From the NCBI GenBank assembly GCA_002344065.1, contig DDTK01000001.1, positions 252,621-316,620 of the forward strand: a stretch of DNA of 64,000 nucleotides. The letters are read 5' to 3'. This document shows, in pieces, positions 33,701-41,492 of this stretch (position 1 is its first letter; each line of letters starts with the position of its first letter). The stretch is from Flammeovirgaceae bacterium UBA2366. GTDB taxonomy: Bacteria > Bacteroidota > Bacteroidia > Cytophagales > Cyclobacteriaceae. The notes under the pieces are model-generated. The model searched no databases and was not told where the DNA came from. It was given only the letters and a program-made list of their open reading frames with translations. The translations under genes and the position numbers were made by a program.

Positions 33701-33841
33701 AACACAACCTGGGATACGTATTGGTTTAACATTGTAGTTATTTGGTTCATGGCGATTGGCTTTTATATTACCTTGTACTTTGAATGGCTAAGAAAATTTA
33801 TTGATATGTTTGGCAAAGTAAATTTGCCAACGAAGAAATAG
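30770..33841 (+). CDS. ABCG-like half-transporter with TerB-like N-terminus and long soluble insert
   Basis: A 1023-residue ABC transporter. Residues about 1-145 resemble a TerB-like helical domain ('LTQLFAIITKQDGGVSANERQYVINFF'). Residues about 150-260 form an FHA-like or beta region of unclear type. The nucleotide-binding domain covers about 265-470, with Walker A 'MGASGAGKTTLL' near 279, signature 'SGGQRKR' near 387 and Walker B 'ILFLDEPTSG' near 406. Five hydrophobic helices lie between about 580 and 770, then about 200 charged residues, then one last helix near 990. The order NBD-TM is that of ABCG-type exporters. Substrate unknown. It follows the SiaC-type gene and may be the output of that module. 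Confidence 0.85.
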   Translation: MSEEILKALTQLFAIITKQDGGVSANERQYVINFFQTELDQDTIKEYLAQYDEQSGYGKTGDEAGKKLTSVKESVRVLGICKKINKTLTQKQKIVVLIKLLELVAIDKNFSAQRMEIINTVSTVFNIEKEEYDLIESFITTEDPGTLQFKDILLANNKEAAEAGKSHKHIHAHLEGNLVFLRIRSVDMYYTKYVGEESNMLNGFIMQPNRAYLFSHGSTIKTQAGDALYYSDLVADFNDEIKTTKLSFNARVDVLQFPNGAIGLRDVVVSEGPGKLIGIMGASGAGKTTLLNVLAGLVPPTKGKILINGFDIYEEKEKIHGVIGYVSQDDLLIEELTVYQNLYYNAKLCFAHFTEEQIQQRVMEVLENLGLDQRKDLKVGNPLEKTISGGQRKRLNIALELIREPAILFLDEPTSGLSSRDSENVIDLLKELSLKGKLIFVVIHQPSSDIYKMFDKMIIMDTGGYPAYYGPPVEAVTYFKRSTLQVDSNRGQCETCGNVNPEQIFNIIEAKVVDEYGQPTNKRKITPVQWHDWFKERFRLAKVEDVKEEPPGSLNIPAKIKQSFIFATRDTLSKLSNKQYLLINLLEAPLLAFILAIIIKYKSAPGGKEYMFRFNDNFPAFILMSIIVALFMGLTVSAEEIIRDRKILKRESFLNLSWNSYLVSKVSILFTLSAIQTLMFVLVGHLMLEIEWRMIVPFWFALFTVSCMTNVLGLNISSAFNSAVTVYVMIPLLLIPQMILSGLLFRFDKLNDLISTKGKVPLVADFMASRWAFEALAVYQFKNNSYEKPFYDYEKFESQADFRSSFLVDELEKKRKFINENILSKDDSIKQIIRTDLEIIRKSLKDDYFKRGLENMDMENPWTVGKYTTEFDRQLEEFLLAYKRFYQDIYNKTVAAREQLIYKMENDKNAPYNLNDYKNRYYNESLADLVKNVSTKNRILEYKGELIQQINPIFLEPKNTGALNYRAHFFAPTKNLFNTTWDTYWFNIVVIWFMAIGFYITLYFEWLRKFIDMFGKVNLPTKK

Positions 33842-33869
33842 CATTCCTGTACCTTTTTGGTCAGGAATG
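33842..33869. terminator. Hairpin after the ABC transporter gene
   Basis: CATTCCTG (33842-33849) pairs with CAGGAATG (33862-33869), with ACC/GGT pairing inside the loop. There is no T-run right after it, so it is a weak terminator or an RNA-stability hairpin. Its loop holds the TTTG that may serve as the -33 element of the next promoter. Confidence 0.45.
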
Positions 33870-33886
33870 GTGAATTATTAACTTTG
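33856..33886 (+). promoter_or_regulatory. Bacteroidota-type promoter for the lipoprotein gene at 33908
   Basis: TTTG at 33856-33859 and TAACTTTG at 33879-33886, separated by 19 bases, match the TTTG-N19-TAnnTTTG consensus. The ATG lies 21 bases after the -7 box. Confidence 0.7.
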
Positions 33887-33907
33887 TAACCTCATAATTT
33901 TGAATCT

Positions 33908-34807
33908 ATGAAAATTGTGAAATTTGGGCTAATAGCAGTGCTTTTGGCAGCATGTGGTTCAGATAAAAAATCTGATGAACAGGCTTTCCTTGAAACACTG
34001 GATTCAGGTAAATCTGAAGGACCCACAATCTCCGAAGCCGTTATTGGCGACATTTTACAACAGATACCAAGTCCGTTGGAAATTTCTGTTTTGCTGAAAG
34101 AATCCGGTAAGAAGTACAATGCTTCCCTGTTAAACTCAGCGGATAATCTACCGAAGTATAACAGCAATTATAAGAAAGCTCTCAATCTCGGAATCTATGG
34201 TACCGATTTGGGATACACCAATATTTACGAGCAAAACCAGGATGGTGTAAAATACATTTCATCGATTAAAAGTCTGGCGGATGGACTTAACATCGGTCAG
34301 TTTTTCGACATTGAAACCATCGGACGGTTAGCCACCAACAGCAAAAATCTGGATTCCCTGCTACTCATCACCACCCAGAATTTCAACAGTATTAACCATT
34401 ACCTGCAAACCCAGGGGCGGGCGAATTTGAGTGTACTCTTGTTAACCGGGGGTTGGCTTGAGGCGGTGCACATTACTTGTAACGTGGCCATGAGCGATCC
34501 GAATAATAAAGAACTTCAGGAGAAGATTGGAGAACAGAAGGTAATTCTGGAAAATATTATGCTTCTGTTATCTTTTTACAAGGATAGTGACCAAAATATG
34601 GCATCCTTATTGACTGACATGAGCGAGCTCAAGGCAGCATTTGACAAGGTGAATATTACATACACTTATAAGGAGTCAACATTTGAAGTAGTTGATGGTG
34701 TTATGGTTATTAAGGATAACAGCACAACAACTATTGATATTACCCCGGATGATATTAATAGCATCCGTTCAATAATTAGTTCCGTAAGAAATAAGATCAT
34801 TAGCTAA
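33908..34807 (+). CDS. Lipoprotein of unknown function
   Basis: A 299-residue lipoprotein: the lipobox 'LLAAC' ends with Cys16, followed by 'GSDKKSDEQ', typical of an outer-membrane-directed lipoprotein in this phylum. The mature part is mainly helical ('SEAVIGDILQQIPSPLEISVLLKESGKKYN', 'GIYGTDLGYTNIYEQNQDGVKY', 'LLLTGGWLEAVHITCNVA') and resembles a conserved Bacteroidota lipoprotein group without a known function. A good promoter precedes it. The secreted protein gene 14 bases downstream is probably co-transcribed. Confidence 0.8.
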   Translation: MKIVKFGLIAVLLAACGSDKKSDEQAFLETLDSGKSEGPTISEAVIGDILQQIPSPLEISVLLKESGKKYNASLLNSADNLPKYNSNYKKALNLGIYGTDLGYTNIYEQNQDGVKYISSIKSLADGLNIGQFFDIETIGRLATNSKNLDSLLLITTQNFNSINHYLQTQGRANLSVLLLTGGWLEAVHITCNVAMSDPNNKELQEKIGEQKVILENIMLLLSFYKDSDQNMASLLTDMSELKAAFDKVNITYTYKESTFEVVDGVMVIKDNSTTTIDITPDDINSIRSIISSVRNKIIS

Positions 34808-34821
34808 GATAAATGAGCCCT

Positions 34822-35247
34822 ATGAAAAAGTTAATCTTTTTTATTTTGTCAGTGTTTTTAATCAGTACATCCGATGCATCGGGGCAATGTAATGCTGAGA
34901 ATTTATCCAACGATTGCATTCCCAAACTTGCTTCGGGTTTCAACTTTTTGAAAAGTTATAAAATCGATGGTGTTAACGGATCAAAGGATAAGGTTGAATA
35001 CTCGTATGTATTCACTAAAGGAACACAATACATGATCAATATTTGTGCCCCTGCTCAACCTACTGATGGAATTGTAGTTACCCTATTCGATTCAAACCGA
35101 AATAAAGTGGCATCCAGCAAAATCAACGGACAATTCATCTCAGCGATCGCGTTTCCTTGTAACGCCACAGGAATCTATTACATCCAGTATACGTTTGACG
35201 GATCGTCTAAATACTGTGGCGGAAGCGCCCTTGGATTTAAGCGATAA
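34822..35247 (+). CDS. Small secreted protein of unknown function
   Basis: A 141-residue protein with signal peptide ('LIFFILSVFLISTSDASGQ'). The mature part is a beta-rich domain with four cysteines ('CNAENLSNDCIPKL', 'INICAPAQP', 'FPCNATGIYYIQYTF', 'YCGGSALGFKR'), probably forming disulfides in the periplasm or outside. The pattern 'TKGTQYMINICAP' and 'VVTLFDSNRNKVASSK' resembles pre-peptidase-type or PPC-like beta-sandwiches. The start at 34822 is chosen because it puts Lys-Lys at the leader; an ATG three codons earlier (34813) is an alternative. Confidence 0.75.
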   Translation: MKKLIFFILSVFLISTSDASGQCNAENLSNDCIPKLASGFNFLKSYKIDGVNGSKDKVEYSYVFTKGTQYMINICAPAQPTDGIVVTLFDSNRNKVASSKINGQFISAIAFPCNATGIYYIQYTFDGSSKYCGGSALGFKR

Positions 35248-35273
35248 CCAAACAAACAAAAGATAATAAAATT

Positions 35274-35304
35274 AAACCCTGACGAATTCGTCAGGGTTTT
35301 TCTT
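35274..35304. terminator. Intrinsic terminator after the secreted protein gene
   Basis: A 26-base perfect palindrome (35274-35299) with arms AAACCCTGAC and GTCAGGGTTT around a GAATTC centre, followed by more T residues. It ends the lipoprotein/secreted-protein transcript. Confidence 0.9.
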
Positions 35305-35350
35305 TGTTTATCGGTGTCAGCGATAGAACTTAGACTTCTAATTAAATATC

Positions 35351-36007
35351 ATGCAGGAACTTGAATTGGAGTTTACATTCAGAGCCAGGTATTACACCCT
35401 TGGAGAATTGAATTCCAAAACAAAGCAGGTGTGGTTTGTTTTGCACGGTTATGGTCAATTGGCCAAATACTTTTTACCAAAATTTGAAAGCCTGGAAAAA
35501 CATAACATTTGTGTTGTTGCCCCCGAAGGACTTTCACGATTTTACTTGGAGGATGTAACCAAGCGGGCTGTAACTGGAAATAACCGTGTTGGAGCCACCT
35601 GGATGACGGCAGAAAACAGGTTAATGGATATCACCAATTACTTACACTATCTTCAGAAAGTATACAACACAGTGATGAGTAAGAGTACCACGATACCCGT
35701 AACCTTATTTGGGTTTTCACAAGGCTCGACCACGGCATCACGTTGGGCCATCAGTCATCCTGAAAATTACCAGCGACTGATCCTCTGGGCAGGTATCTTT
35801 CCACCAGACATGGATTTTGAAAAAGCCCATGAAATTCTTTCGCATAAACAAGTAACACTTGTTTACGGAGAAAAGGATCCATTCATTAATGAAAGTCGAT
35901 TAAAGGAAATGACAGACCTTACCGGAAAGTTAGGCATCCAGCCACCTGTGATAACTTTTAATGGTGGACATGAAATTCATGAACCTACCCTTCAACAATT
36001 ACTCTAA
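35351..36007 (+). CDS. Alpha/beta hydrolase (carboxylesterase/phospholipase-like)
   Basis: A 218-residue cytosolic alpha/beta hydrolase. The nucleophile serine sits in 'LFGFSQGSTTASRWA', 'FVLHGYGQLAKYF' is the oxyanion region, Asp is in 'VYGEKDPFINESR' and His in 'TFNGGHEIHEP', which gives a full Ser-Asp-His triad. The pattern is that of the phospholipase/carboxylesterase (YpfH-like) family acting on short acyl esters or acyl groups on proteins. Natural substrate unknown. Its stop codon overlaps that of the convergent SDR gene. Confidence 0.85.
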   Translation: MQELELEFTFRARYYTLGELNSKTKQVWFVLHGYGQLAKYFLPKFESLEKHNICVVAPEGLSRFYLEDVTKRAVTGNNRVGATWMTAENRLMDITNYLHYLQKVYNTVMSKSTTIPVTLFGFSQGSTTASRWAISHPENYQRLILWAGIFPPDMDFEKAHEILSHKQVTLVYGEKDPFINESRLKEMTDLTGKLGIQPPVITFNGGHEIHEPTLQQLL

Positions 36008-36762
36008 ATTTCCTTTTTAACAATTGTACTGCTGGCCTGTGCTGTAGGAAAAACGGTAATGTCGGCAAGCATGACATGATCCGGCTGTTGAAGTGCAAAA
36101 AGAATGATGTTGGCAATATCTTCTGCCACCAAAGGCTTAAACCCTTTATAAACCGAACCAGCCCGGTTTTCATCACCTTTGAAACGCACCAGCGAAAACT
36201 CAGTTTCAACCAATCCAGGATTGATGGAAGTTACTTTTATACCAAATGGATTCAAATCCATGCGCATACCTTTTGTTAAGGCATCGACTGCAAATTTACT
36301 GGCTGAGTAAACATTACCATTCGGATAAACTTCTTTACCAGCGATGGAACTCATGTTAATGATATGCCCCGACTTACGATTGGTCATCGCGGGAATCACT
36401 TGCTTCGAAACATACAGCAATCCCTTCACATTAATATCAATCATGGCGTCCCAATCGCGCACATCACCACTTTGAATAGGATCAAGGCCATGAGCATTCC
36501 CGGCATTATTGATAAGCACATCAATGGATTTCCATTCTCCTGGCAAAGAATCAAACGCCTTTTTTACAGCTTCCTGGTCACGAACATCGAATGTTACTGT
36601 ATGAACTTCTGTAAAGTCACTAAGCAGGGCCTTTTCCTTCGCCAGTCTGTCTTTTCTTCGCCCACAAATAATAAGCCTGAAGTTATTCTTTGCCAAAAGG
36701 TGAGCTGTGGCCAGGCCAATGCCCGAGGTAGCTCCTGTTATTAGCGCAATTCGCTTATGCAT
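36004..36762 (-). CDS. SDR-family NAD(P)-dependent oxidoreductase (YdfG-like)
   Basis: A 252-residue classical short-chain dehydrogenase. The cofactor motif 'TGATSGIGLATAHLL' is at the N-terminus, followed by 'CGRRKDRLAKE' (Arg suggests NADP), 'NNAGNAHGLDP', the catalytic Ser in 'INMSSIAGK' and Tyr-Lys in 'YSASKFAV'. The closest pattern I recognise is the YdfG group, which oxidises L-allo-threonine and 3-hydroxy acids. Its start codon abuts the stop of the PorT gene upstream, so the two are probably co-transcribed. Confidence 0.85.
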   Translation of the reverse strand: MHKRIALITGATSGIGLATAHLLAKNNFRLIICGRRKDRLAKEKALLSDFTEVHTVTFDVRDQEAVKKAFDSLPGEWKSIDVLINNAGNAHGLDPIQSGDVRDWDAMIDINVKGLLYVSKQVIPAMTNRKSGHIINMSSIAGKEVYPNGNVYSASKFAVDALTKGMRMDLNPFGIKVTSINPGLVETEFSLVRFKGDENRAGSVYKGFKPLVAEDIANIILFALQQPDHVMLADITVFPTAQASSTIVKKEI

Positions 36763-37499
36763 TATTGAAACAGTAAATAAACGGTGACAGTGTTGGTATT
36801 AATACGACTCAGTGGCGCACCAAACTTATTGGTTGCATTGTCCAGGTGGTTAATTACGCCACGGGAAAAGCGAATTTCCGGTGAGAACTTGAATAGCGGG
36901 AAATAAAGATCAAAACCTAATCCCGCCTCAACGCTAAAATTAAACGGAGTGACTTCCAATTGATCGGAAACATTTTCAATTTCCTTTTTTCCGGAAGCTT
37001 CAATGCCAGGTTTTATGCCGCCAATCATGTACATTCTAACATTGCCTCTTCGCATAGATTTATATTTCACCAGCATGGGAAACTCCACCATGGTTGTTTC
37101 TACTAATTCCGTTTCACTCGATCCGTCAGTAAATCGGTAAACCAACGCGTGCTCATAAAAAGCCACCTTGGGTGTTATACGAAAGTCAAGAAACTCATGT
37201 GCGCGATAATTAACTATAAACCCAAGTGAAAATCCGGGTTTCCATTCAGGTGTTACGGCAAACAATGTATCAAAGGCTGGCGTAACAAACTGATCGCTGT
37301 AATTGACCTGATAAGCTGTAGTATGTAGCCCGATTAAAAAACCATAAGTGATTTTGCGTTTCTCATCATAGAATGGGTTATTCTTTCTGGCATAGAGAAA
37401 GCCCTGTGCCTGACACATGCCTGAAAAAAGTAGAAACCAGATAACAACTACTTTTGTGCGATGTAAATAGAGCTTATTCCGAATGTCAGCGGTTTGCAT
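36762..37499 (-). CDS. porT: PorT-like type IX secretion outer-membrane protein
   Basis: A 245-residue barrel protein. The leader is unusually far from the start (hydrophobic stretch at about 17-31, 'VVVIWFLLFSGMCQAQG'). The mature part has eight strands with 'ITYGFLIGLHTTAYQVNYSD', 'PGFSLGFIVNYRAHEFLDFRITPKVAFYE' and 'VEFPMLVKYKSMRRGNVRMYMIGGIKPG', the PorT (SprT) pattern. PorT is needed for type IX secretion, though its exact role is not known. It lies directly downstream of ubiE and overlaps it by 52 bases; ubiE-porT adjacency is common in Bacteroidota and supports the call. No later start codon would keep the leader. Confidence 0.8.
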   Translation of the reverse strand: MQTADIRNKLYLHRTKVVVIWFLLFSGMCQAQGFLYARKNNPFYDEKRKITYGFLIGLHTTAYQVNYSDQFVTPAFDTLFAVTPEWKPGFSLGFIVNYRAHEFLDFRITPKVAFYEHALVYRFTDGSSETELVETTMVEFPMLVKYKSMRRGNVRMYMIGGIKPGIEASGKKEIENVSDQLEVTPFNFSVEAGLGFDLYFPLFKFSPEIRFSRGVINHLDNATNKFGAPLSRINTNTVTVYLLFQ

Positions 37500-38170
37500 G
37501 AAACGTTTTTATATCCTGCTTCCTTGAGTATTGTTAAAAAGTCATCTCCATCCGGAAAGGCCTCCACTGATTCAGGAAGATAGCTATAGGCTGCCTTATC
37601 ACGTGATATCCAACTTCCGATTTTAGGCAAAATGGTTTTAAAATAAAAATTATAGCCTTGTTTGAACGGAAATCGTCTAGGACGTGAAAACTCCAATACG
37701 GCCAACAAAGCTCCAGGCTTCATAACCCGCAATATTTCTTTCAATCCTTTATCGAGATTCTCAAAGTTACGCACTCCAAATGCAACGGTTACAGCATCGA
37801 ATTTATTTTGTTCAAACGGAAGATTCTCTGAATCTGCCTGAATCATTTCGATAACGTGCGCTATTCTTCGTTTATCCATCTTCTTCCGACCCACATCCAA
37901 CATGCCAGCAGAAATATCTACTCCGATAATTTTTTCAGGTTTTAATGAAAGCGCCTGAATAGCAAAATCTCCTGTTCCGGTAGCGACATCCAATAAAACT
38001 TTAGGATGAGTGGGTGCTAACAGTTTAATGGCCTTCTTTCTCCAGCCCCTGTCAATTCCAAGGCTTAAAAAATGATTGAGAAAATCATAACGGTGGCTGA
38101 TGTTATCAAACATGCGGGCCACCTGCTCTTTCTTTGTTGCTGTTTCGTCTTTATAAGGAACAACTTCCAT
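37448..38170 (-). CDS. ubiE: Demethylmenaquinone methyltransferase
   Basis: A 240-residue SAM-dependent methyltransferase for the last step of menaquinone synthesis. Visible motifs are 'RYDFLNHFLSLGIDRGWRKKAI', the SAM motif 'LLDVATGTGDFAIQAL', 'GVDISAGMLDVGRKKM' and 'DAVTVAFGVRNFENLDKGLKEI', and 'FSRPRRFPFKQGYNFYF'. The ATG at 38170 is preferred to the TTG at 38206. Menaquinone is the normal quinone in Bacteroidota, so the menG role is assumed. The 3' end overlaps porT by 52 bases. Confidence 0.95.
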   Translation of the reverse strand: MEVVPYKDETATKKEQVARMFDNISHRYDFLNHFLSLGIDRGWRKKAIKLLAPTHPKVLLDVATGTGDFAIQALSLKPEKIIGVDISAGMLDVGRKKMDKRRIAHVIEMIQADSENLPFEQNKFDAVTVAFGVRNFENLDKGLKEILRVMKPGALLAVLEFSRPRRFPFKQGYNFYFKTILPKIGSWISRDKAAYSYLPESVEAFPDGDDFLTILKEAGYKNVSCKPLTFGISSIYIAQK

Positions 38171-38225
38171 GATTCTGATTTTATAGAGAACAATTTTGAG
38201 CGGCAAGTTGCTAATAAAAAGTAAT

Positions 38226-38249
38226 AAAAAAGCCTCCCAAAAGGAGGCT
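38226..38249 (-). terminator. Intrinsic terminator after the OmpA-family gene
   Basis: A 7-bp stem (38231-38237 with 38243-38249) with a 5-base loop. Read on the minus strand it is followed by five T residues and lies just after the stop codon of the gene at 38273. Confidence 0.85.
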
Positions 38250-38272
38250 CAGGTTCTAATTTTTATGCCTTT

Positions 38273-40261
38273 CTAATTTGAAACTACTTTAAACTCCACT
38301 CTTCGGTTCAATTCGCGGCCTTCTTCCTCGTCATCATTGCTGGCCAAAGGCTTGGTTTTTCCAAAACCAACTGCTGTTATTCTGCGGGCATCAATACCCT
38401 TTTTGGTAAGGAAATCCTTTACTGCCTCAGCCCTGCGCTGCGATAAGGTCATGTTATAGGCTGCTGTGCCTATGTTATCTGTATGCCCGGCAATTTCAAC
38501 TTTCATGCCCGGGTTTTGCTGCATCATACGTTCAAGCTTATTCAACTCGTTATATGACTCCTGTTTAAATGTTGCTTTGTCAAAATCAAAATAAAGGTTT
38601 CTAAGTATGGATACCATGCCGGTTTGGAGCTTACGCAATTCAACAGTGCGGGTAACTTCCCTATCTTGATCTGAGGCTCCGTCCAAACGAACATTTTGAT
38701 TAACGAACATATAGCCCTCGCTTTCCACCGATAGTCTATAGTCTTTAGCCCCTGCTTCACTAATTCTAAACTCTACTTTTCCGGTTTCTTTTGGTGAAGA
38801 AGGAACGATGATGTTGTCCCGTAAACCTTCCAGCCTGATGCGCGCATCAACAGGCTCTTTTGATTGTGCATCAACTGCATTGACTATATACCGCAATGGA
38901 GTTGTTGATTTCTCTACCGCAGGATCGGGATCTTTTTTAGCAACTGGCTGATCCGGAATAGTGATCATGTAGATGTCGTCATACCCTAAGCCATCTTCCC
39001 GAACGGAGGAATAATATGCACGCTTTCCATCCTTTGTGCTGACAAAGAAAATATCATTATCAGGTGTATTAATGGGGTAACCCATATTCTCAGGCTCTGA
39101 CCATTCGTTAGTGGCTTCATCAAAAACAGATTTGTAAATATCGAAACCACCCATGCCCTTTCTTCCCTTTGAACTGAAGTAAAGTGTTTTTCCATCGTAA
39201 TCGATAAATGGTCCGTCATCATCAGCGGGGGTATTAATTTTAGGGCCCAGGTTTTTTACACTCGACCATTCACCTTTTGAATCTAATGTGGCTTTATAAA
39301 TATCCAATCCTCCAAAACCACCTGGACGATTACTGGAGAAGTAAAGTGTTTTTTCATCAGGAGACATTGTAATTGACTTCTCCTCGAAACTGGAGTTAAT
39401 GATGCCCGGTAATGGAACAGGTTCTCCCCATGAGCCGTCAGCCTTTCGTTCCGTATAGTAAATATCACCCCCATTGTCAGTTTTGTAAATGAACAGCGTT
39501 TGACCATCGGCCGAAAATGCCAGGTTCGAATCATGATAAATAGAGTTAACTACGGGGCCAATATTTTCGGCTGGTTGCCAAACTCCACCTACCTTTTTAG
39601 AAATAAAAATATCTTCAAAAGGTTTGTTGTCTGTGTCCACATTTTGGTTGAGGTTTCCATCTCTTCTTCTTGAAGTAAAAATAATTTCGTCTTCAGCGGC
39701 ATTGAGCACGGGTGCGTAATCATCCCATTCGGAATTAATATCACGACTGATATTTACAATGGAATAATTTTTTGGACTACTTACAAATTCTTTTCCGCTT
39801 TCACATTCCTCAATATTTTTATCAACCGTAGCCAGATCAACCCGGTCGCGGCCCTGATAGTTAGGACGTTTGTTAAAACGATCTTTATACCGATTGTAAA
39901 ATTCAATTGCTTTGTCGAATTGCAAACCGTATTGATAGCTTTGACCAATAAGGTATTCAATATGAAAGCGATAGTTGGGATCTAGTTCGTAAACACGCAT
40001 GAAATATTGAACCGCTAAATCCTTTTGGATGGTCATTAAATGATATCGACCTGCCTCGAAGTTGATGGTAAGATTCTCCGGATCCAGATCGGCACCTATG
40101 ACGAGCACACCGCGAATATCATTATCGGCCTGAGAGCCTTCACGCATCTCTTCTGCAAGCTTCAGGTAATCCTGAGCTTGTTGTTTGTTATCCTGACTGT
40201 AACTAATGACAAACGTCCCTGCAACAGCTAAAAAAACCAGTACATACCGGATGCTGAACAT
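38273..40261 (-). CDS. PorE-like OmpA-family protein: TPR, PD40 propeller, CRD, OmpA
   Basis: A 662-residue exported protein starting at ATG 40261 with signal peptide ending 'FVISYSQD'. In order: TPR-like helices about 25-165 ('AVQYFMRVYELDPNYRF', 'AIEFYNRYKDRF'); PD40/WD40-like blades about 180-460 ('DEIIFTSRRRDGN', 'TLYFSSNRPGGFGGLDIYKA', 'TLYFSSKGRKGMGGFDIYKS'); a carboxypeptidase-regulatory type domain about 480-560; OmpA peptidoglycan-binding domain about 565-662 ('VEIAGHTDNIGTAAYNMTLSQRRA', split at family positions). The same order and length occur in PorE, which anchors the type IX secretion system to peptidoglycan. There is no lipobox, unlike the Porphyromonas protein, and Bacteroidota have many paralogues, so the exact role is open. 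Confidence 0.8.
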   Translation of the reverse strand: MFSIRYVLVFLAVAGTFVISYSQDNKQQAQDYLKLAEEMREGSQADNDIRGVLVIGADLDPENLTINFEAGRYHLMTIQKDLAVQYFMRVYELDPNYRFHIEYLIGQSYQYGLQFDKAIEFYNRYKDRFNKRPNYQGRDRVDLATVDKNIEECESGKEFVSSPKNYSIVNISRDINSEWDDYAPVLNAAEDEIIFTSRRRDGNLNQNVDTDNKPFEDIFISKKVGGVWQPAENIGPVVNSIYHDSNLAFSADGQTLFIYKTDNGGDIYYTERKADGSWGEPVPLPGIINSSFEEKSITMSPDEKTLYFSSNRPGGFGGLDIYKATLDSKGEWSSVKNLGPKINTPADDDGPFIDYDGKTLYFSSKGRKGMGGFDIYKSVFDEATNEWSEPENMGYPINTPDNDIFFVSTKDGKRAYYSSVREDGLGYDDIYMITIPDQPVAKKDPDPAVEKSTTPLRYIVNAVDAQSKEPVDARIRLEGLRDNIIVPSSPKETGKVEFRISEAGAKDYRLSVESEGYMFVNQNVRLDGASDQDREVTRTVELRKLQTGMVSILRNLYFDFDKATFKQESYNELNKLERMMQQNPGMKVEIAGHTDNIGTAAYNMTLSQRRAEAVKDFLTKKGIDARRITAVGFGKTKPLASNDDEEEGRELNRRVEFKVVSN

Positions 40262-40424
40262 GCTAAAAATGGGTTTACGATTAATGGTAACTATAGCTCT
40301 AAAAAAATTAAGTATGCCAATATAGGAAAAAGCGCTTTTAGAATAACACAAATATCCTCCATAAAGCACTCAAATCTTACATTATTAGTATTTTGGGGTG
40401 AAAGCTTTACTTCAACCAAAAACC

Positions 40425-41024
40425 ATGATTATCCGGGAGGCAGAATTCATATCCAGCATTACAAATCTTAGTAGCTTACCGGAGAAGAAGTTACCGGAAT
40501 TTGCCTTCATCGGCCGCTCCAATGTGGGTAAGTCCTCGCTAATCAACATGTTAACCGGCCGAAAACAATTGGCCAAAACATCTTCAAAGCCGGGCAAAAC
40601 ACAAACTATTAACCACTATCTGATCAACGGTGCCTGGTACCTGGTTGACTTGCCGGGTTATGGATGGGCAGGAGTAAGCCAGGAGAAAAAAGCGGGCTTT
40701 GGAAAAATCATTGAAAACTATGTTAAGAAAAGTCCCAACCTGCATTGTCTTTTTGTTTTAATTGACATTCGACTGAAGCCACAACCCATTGATCTTAGCT
40801 TTATTAATTGGGCCGGAGCGCAAGAAGTACCCATCACTTTTATTTTCACCAAGGCCGATAAATTATCCAAAAGCAAGGCAGAACAAAACCGTAAATTATT
40901 TGAACTTGAACTTTTGAAAGACTGGGAAGAATCACCACCGGGTATTATCACCTCGGCCGAAAAGAAGACAGGCAAGGACGAGGTGCTTGACTTTATCGAT
41001 GTAACGCTAAAGGCAAACCGCTAA
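40425..41024 (+). CDS. engB: YihA/EngB-family GTP-binding protein
   Basis: A 199-residue GTPase needed for large ribosomal subunit assembly. G1 'FIGRSNVGKSSLI', switch/G2 'SSKPGKTQTINHYLI', G3 'VDLPGYGWAGVSQ', G4 'IFTKADKLSK' and G5-like 'ITSAEKKTG' are all visible. The ATG at 40425 is preferred over a GTG at 40398. It diverges from the OmpA-family gene and is followed 36 bases later by the DUF5606 gene. Confidence 0.95.
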   Translation: MIIREAEFISSITNLSSLPEKKLPEFAFIGRSNVGKSSLINMLTGRKQLAKTSSKPGKTQTINHYLINGAWYLVDLPGYGWAGVSQEKKAGFGKIIENYVKKSPNLHCLFVLIDIRLKPQPIDLSFINWAGAQEVPITFIFTKADKLSKSKAEQNRKLFELELLKDWEESPPGIITSAEKKTGKDEVLDFIDVTLKANR

Positions 41025-41060
41025 AATTATTAGTTTTGCGCCCTGACAAAACACAATAAC

Positions 41061-41492
41061 ATGAAACTTGAGGATATTGCAACGATTTCCGGAAAAGGTG
41101 GCCTCTTTAAAATTTTAAAACCTGCAAAATCGGGGGTAATCCTGGAGTCGATGGATGATGCTAAAACCAAACTTGTTGCCACCGCCCACCATAAACTTTC
41201 GGTGCTCAGTGAAATATCCATCTATACCACAACCAAAGAAGGAACTGCGCCCTTGGGTGATATTCTAAAAAAGATGAACAAAGAATTTGGACAAGATCTT
41301 GGGTTAGATAGTGATGCTGATAATGCTGAACTAAAATCATTCATGAAGTCGGTACTTCCGGAATATGATCAGGATCGTGTTTACGTATCCGATATAAAAA
41401 AATTAGTACGCTGGTATGATATTCTGCTTACGAATGCACCAGAAATTTTTGCTGAACCCTCTGGTAAAGCTGAAGATGAAAAAGCCAGTTAA
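41061..41492 (+). CDS. DUF5606 protein (conserved in Bacteroidota)
   Basis: A 143-residue cytosolic protein of the DUF5606 family, found across Bacteroidota and without a known function. The N-terminal half forms a compact beta domain ('MKLEDIATISGKGGLFKILKP', split at G; 'ESMDDAKTKLVATAHHKLSVLSEISIYTT') and the second half is helical ('FMKSVLPEYDQDRVYVSDIKKLVRWYDIL'). Ends with a charged tail. It lies directly after engB, and its stop codon overlaps that of the convergent fructose-1,6-bisphosphatase gene. Confidence 0.85.
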   Translation: MKLEDIATISGKGGLFKILKPAKSGVILESMDDAKTKLVATAHHKLSVLSEISIYTTTKEGTAPLGDILKKMNKEFGQDLGLDSDADNAELKSFMKSVLPEYDQDRVYVSDIKKLVRWYDILLTNAPEIFAEPSGKAEDEKAS

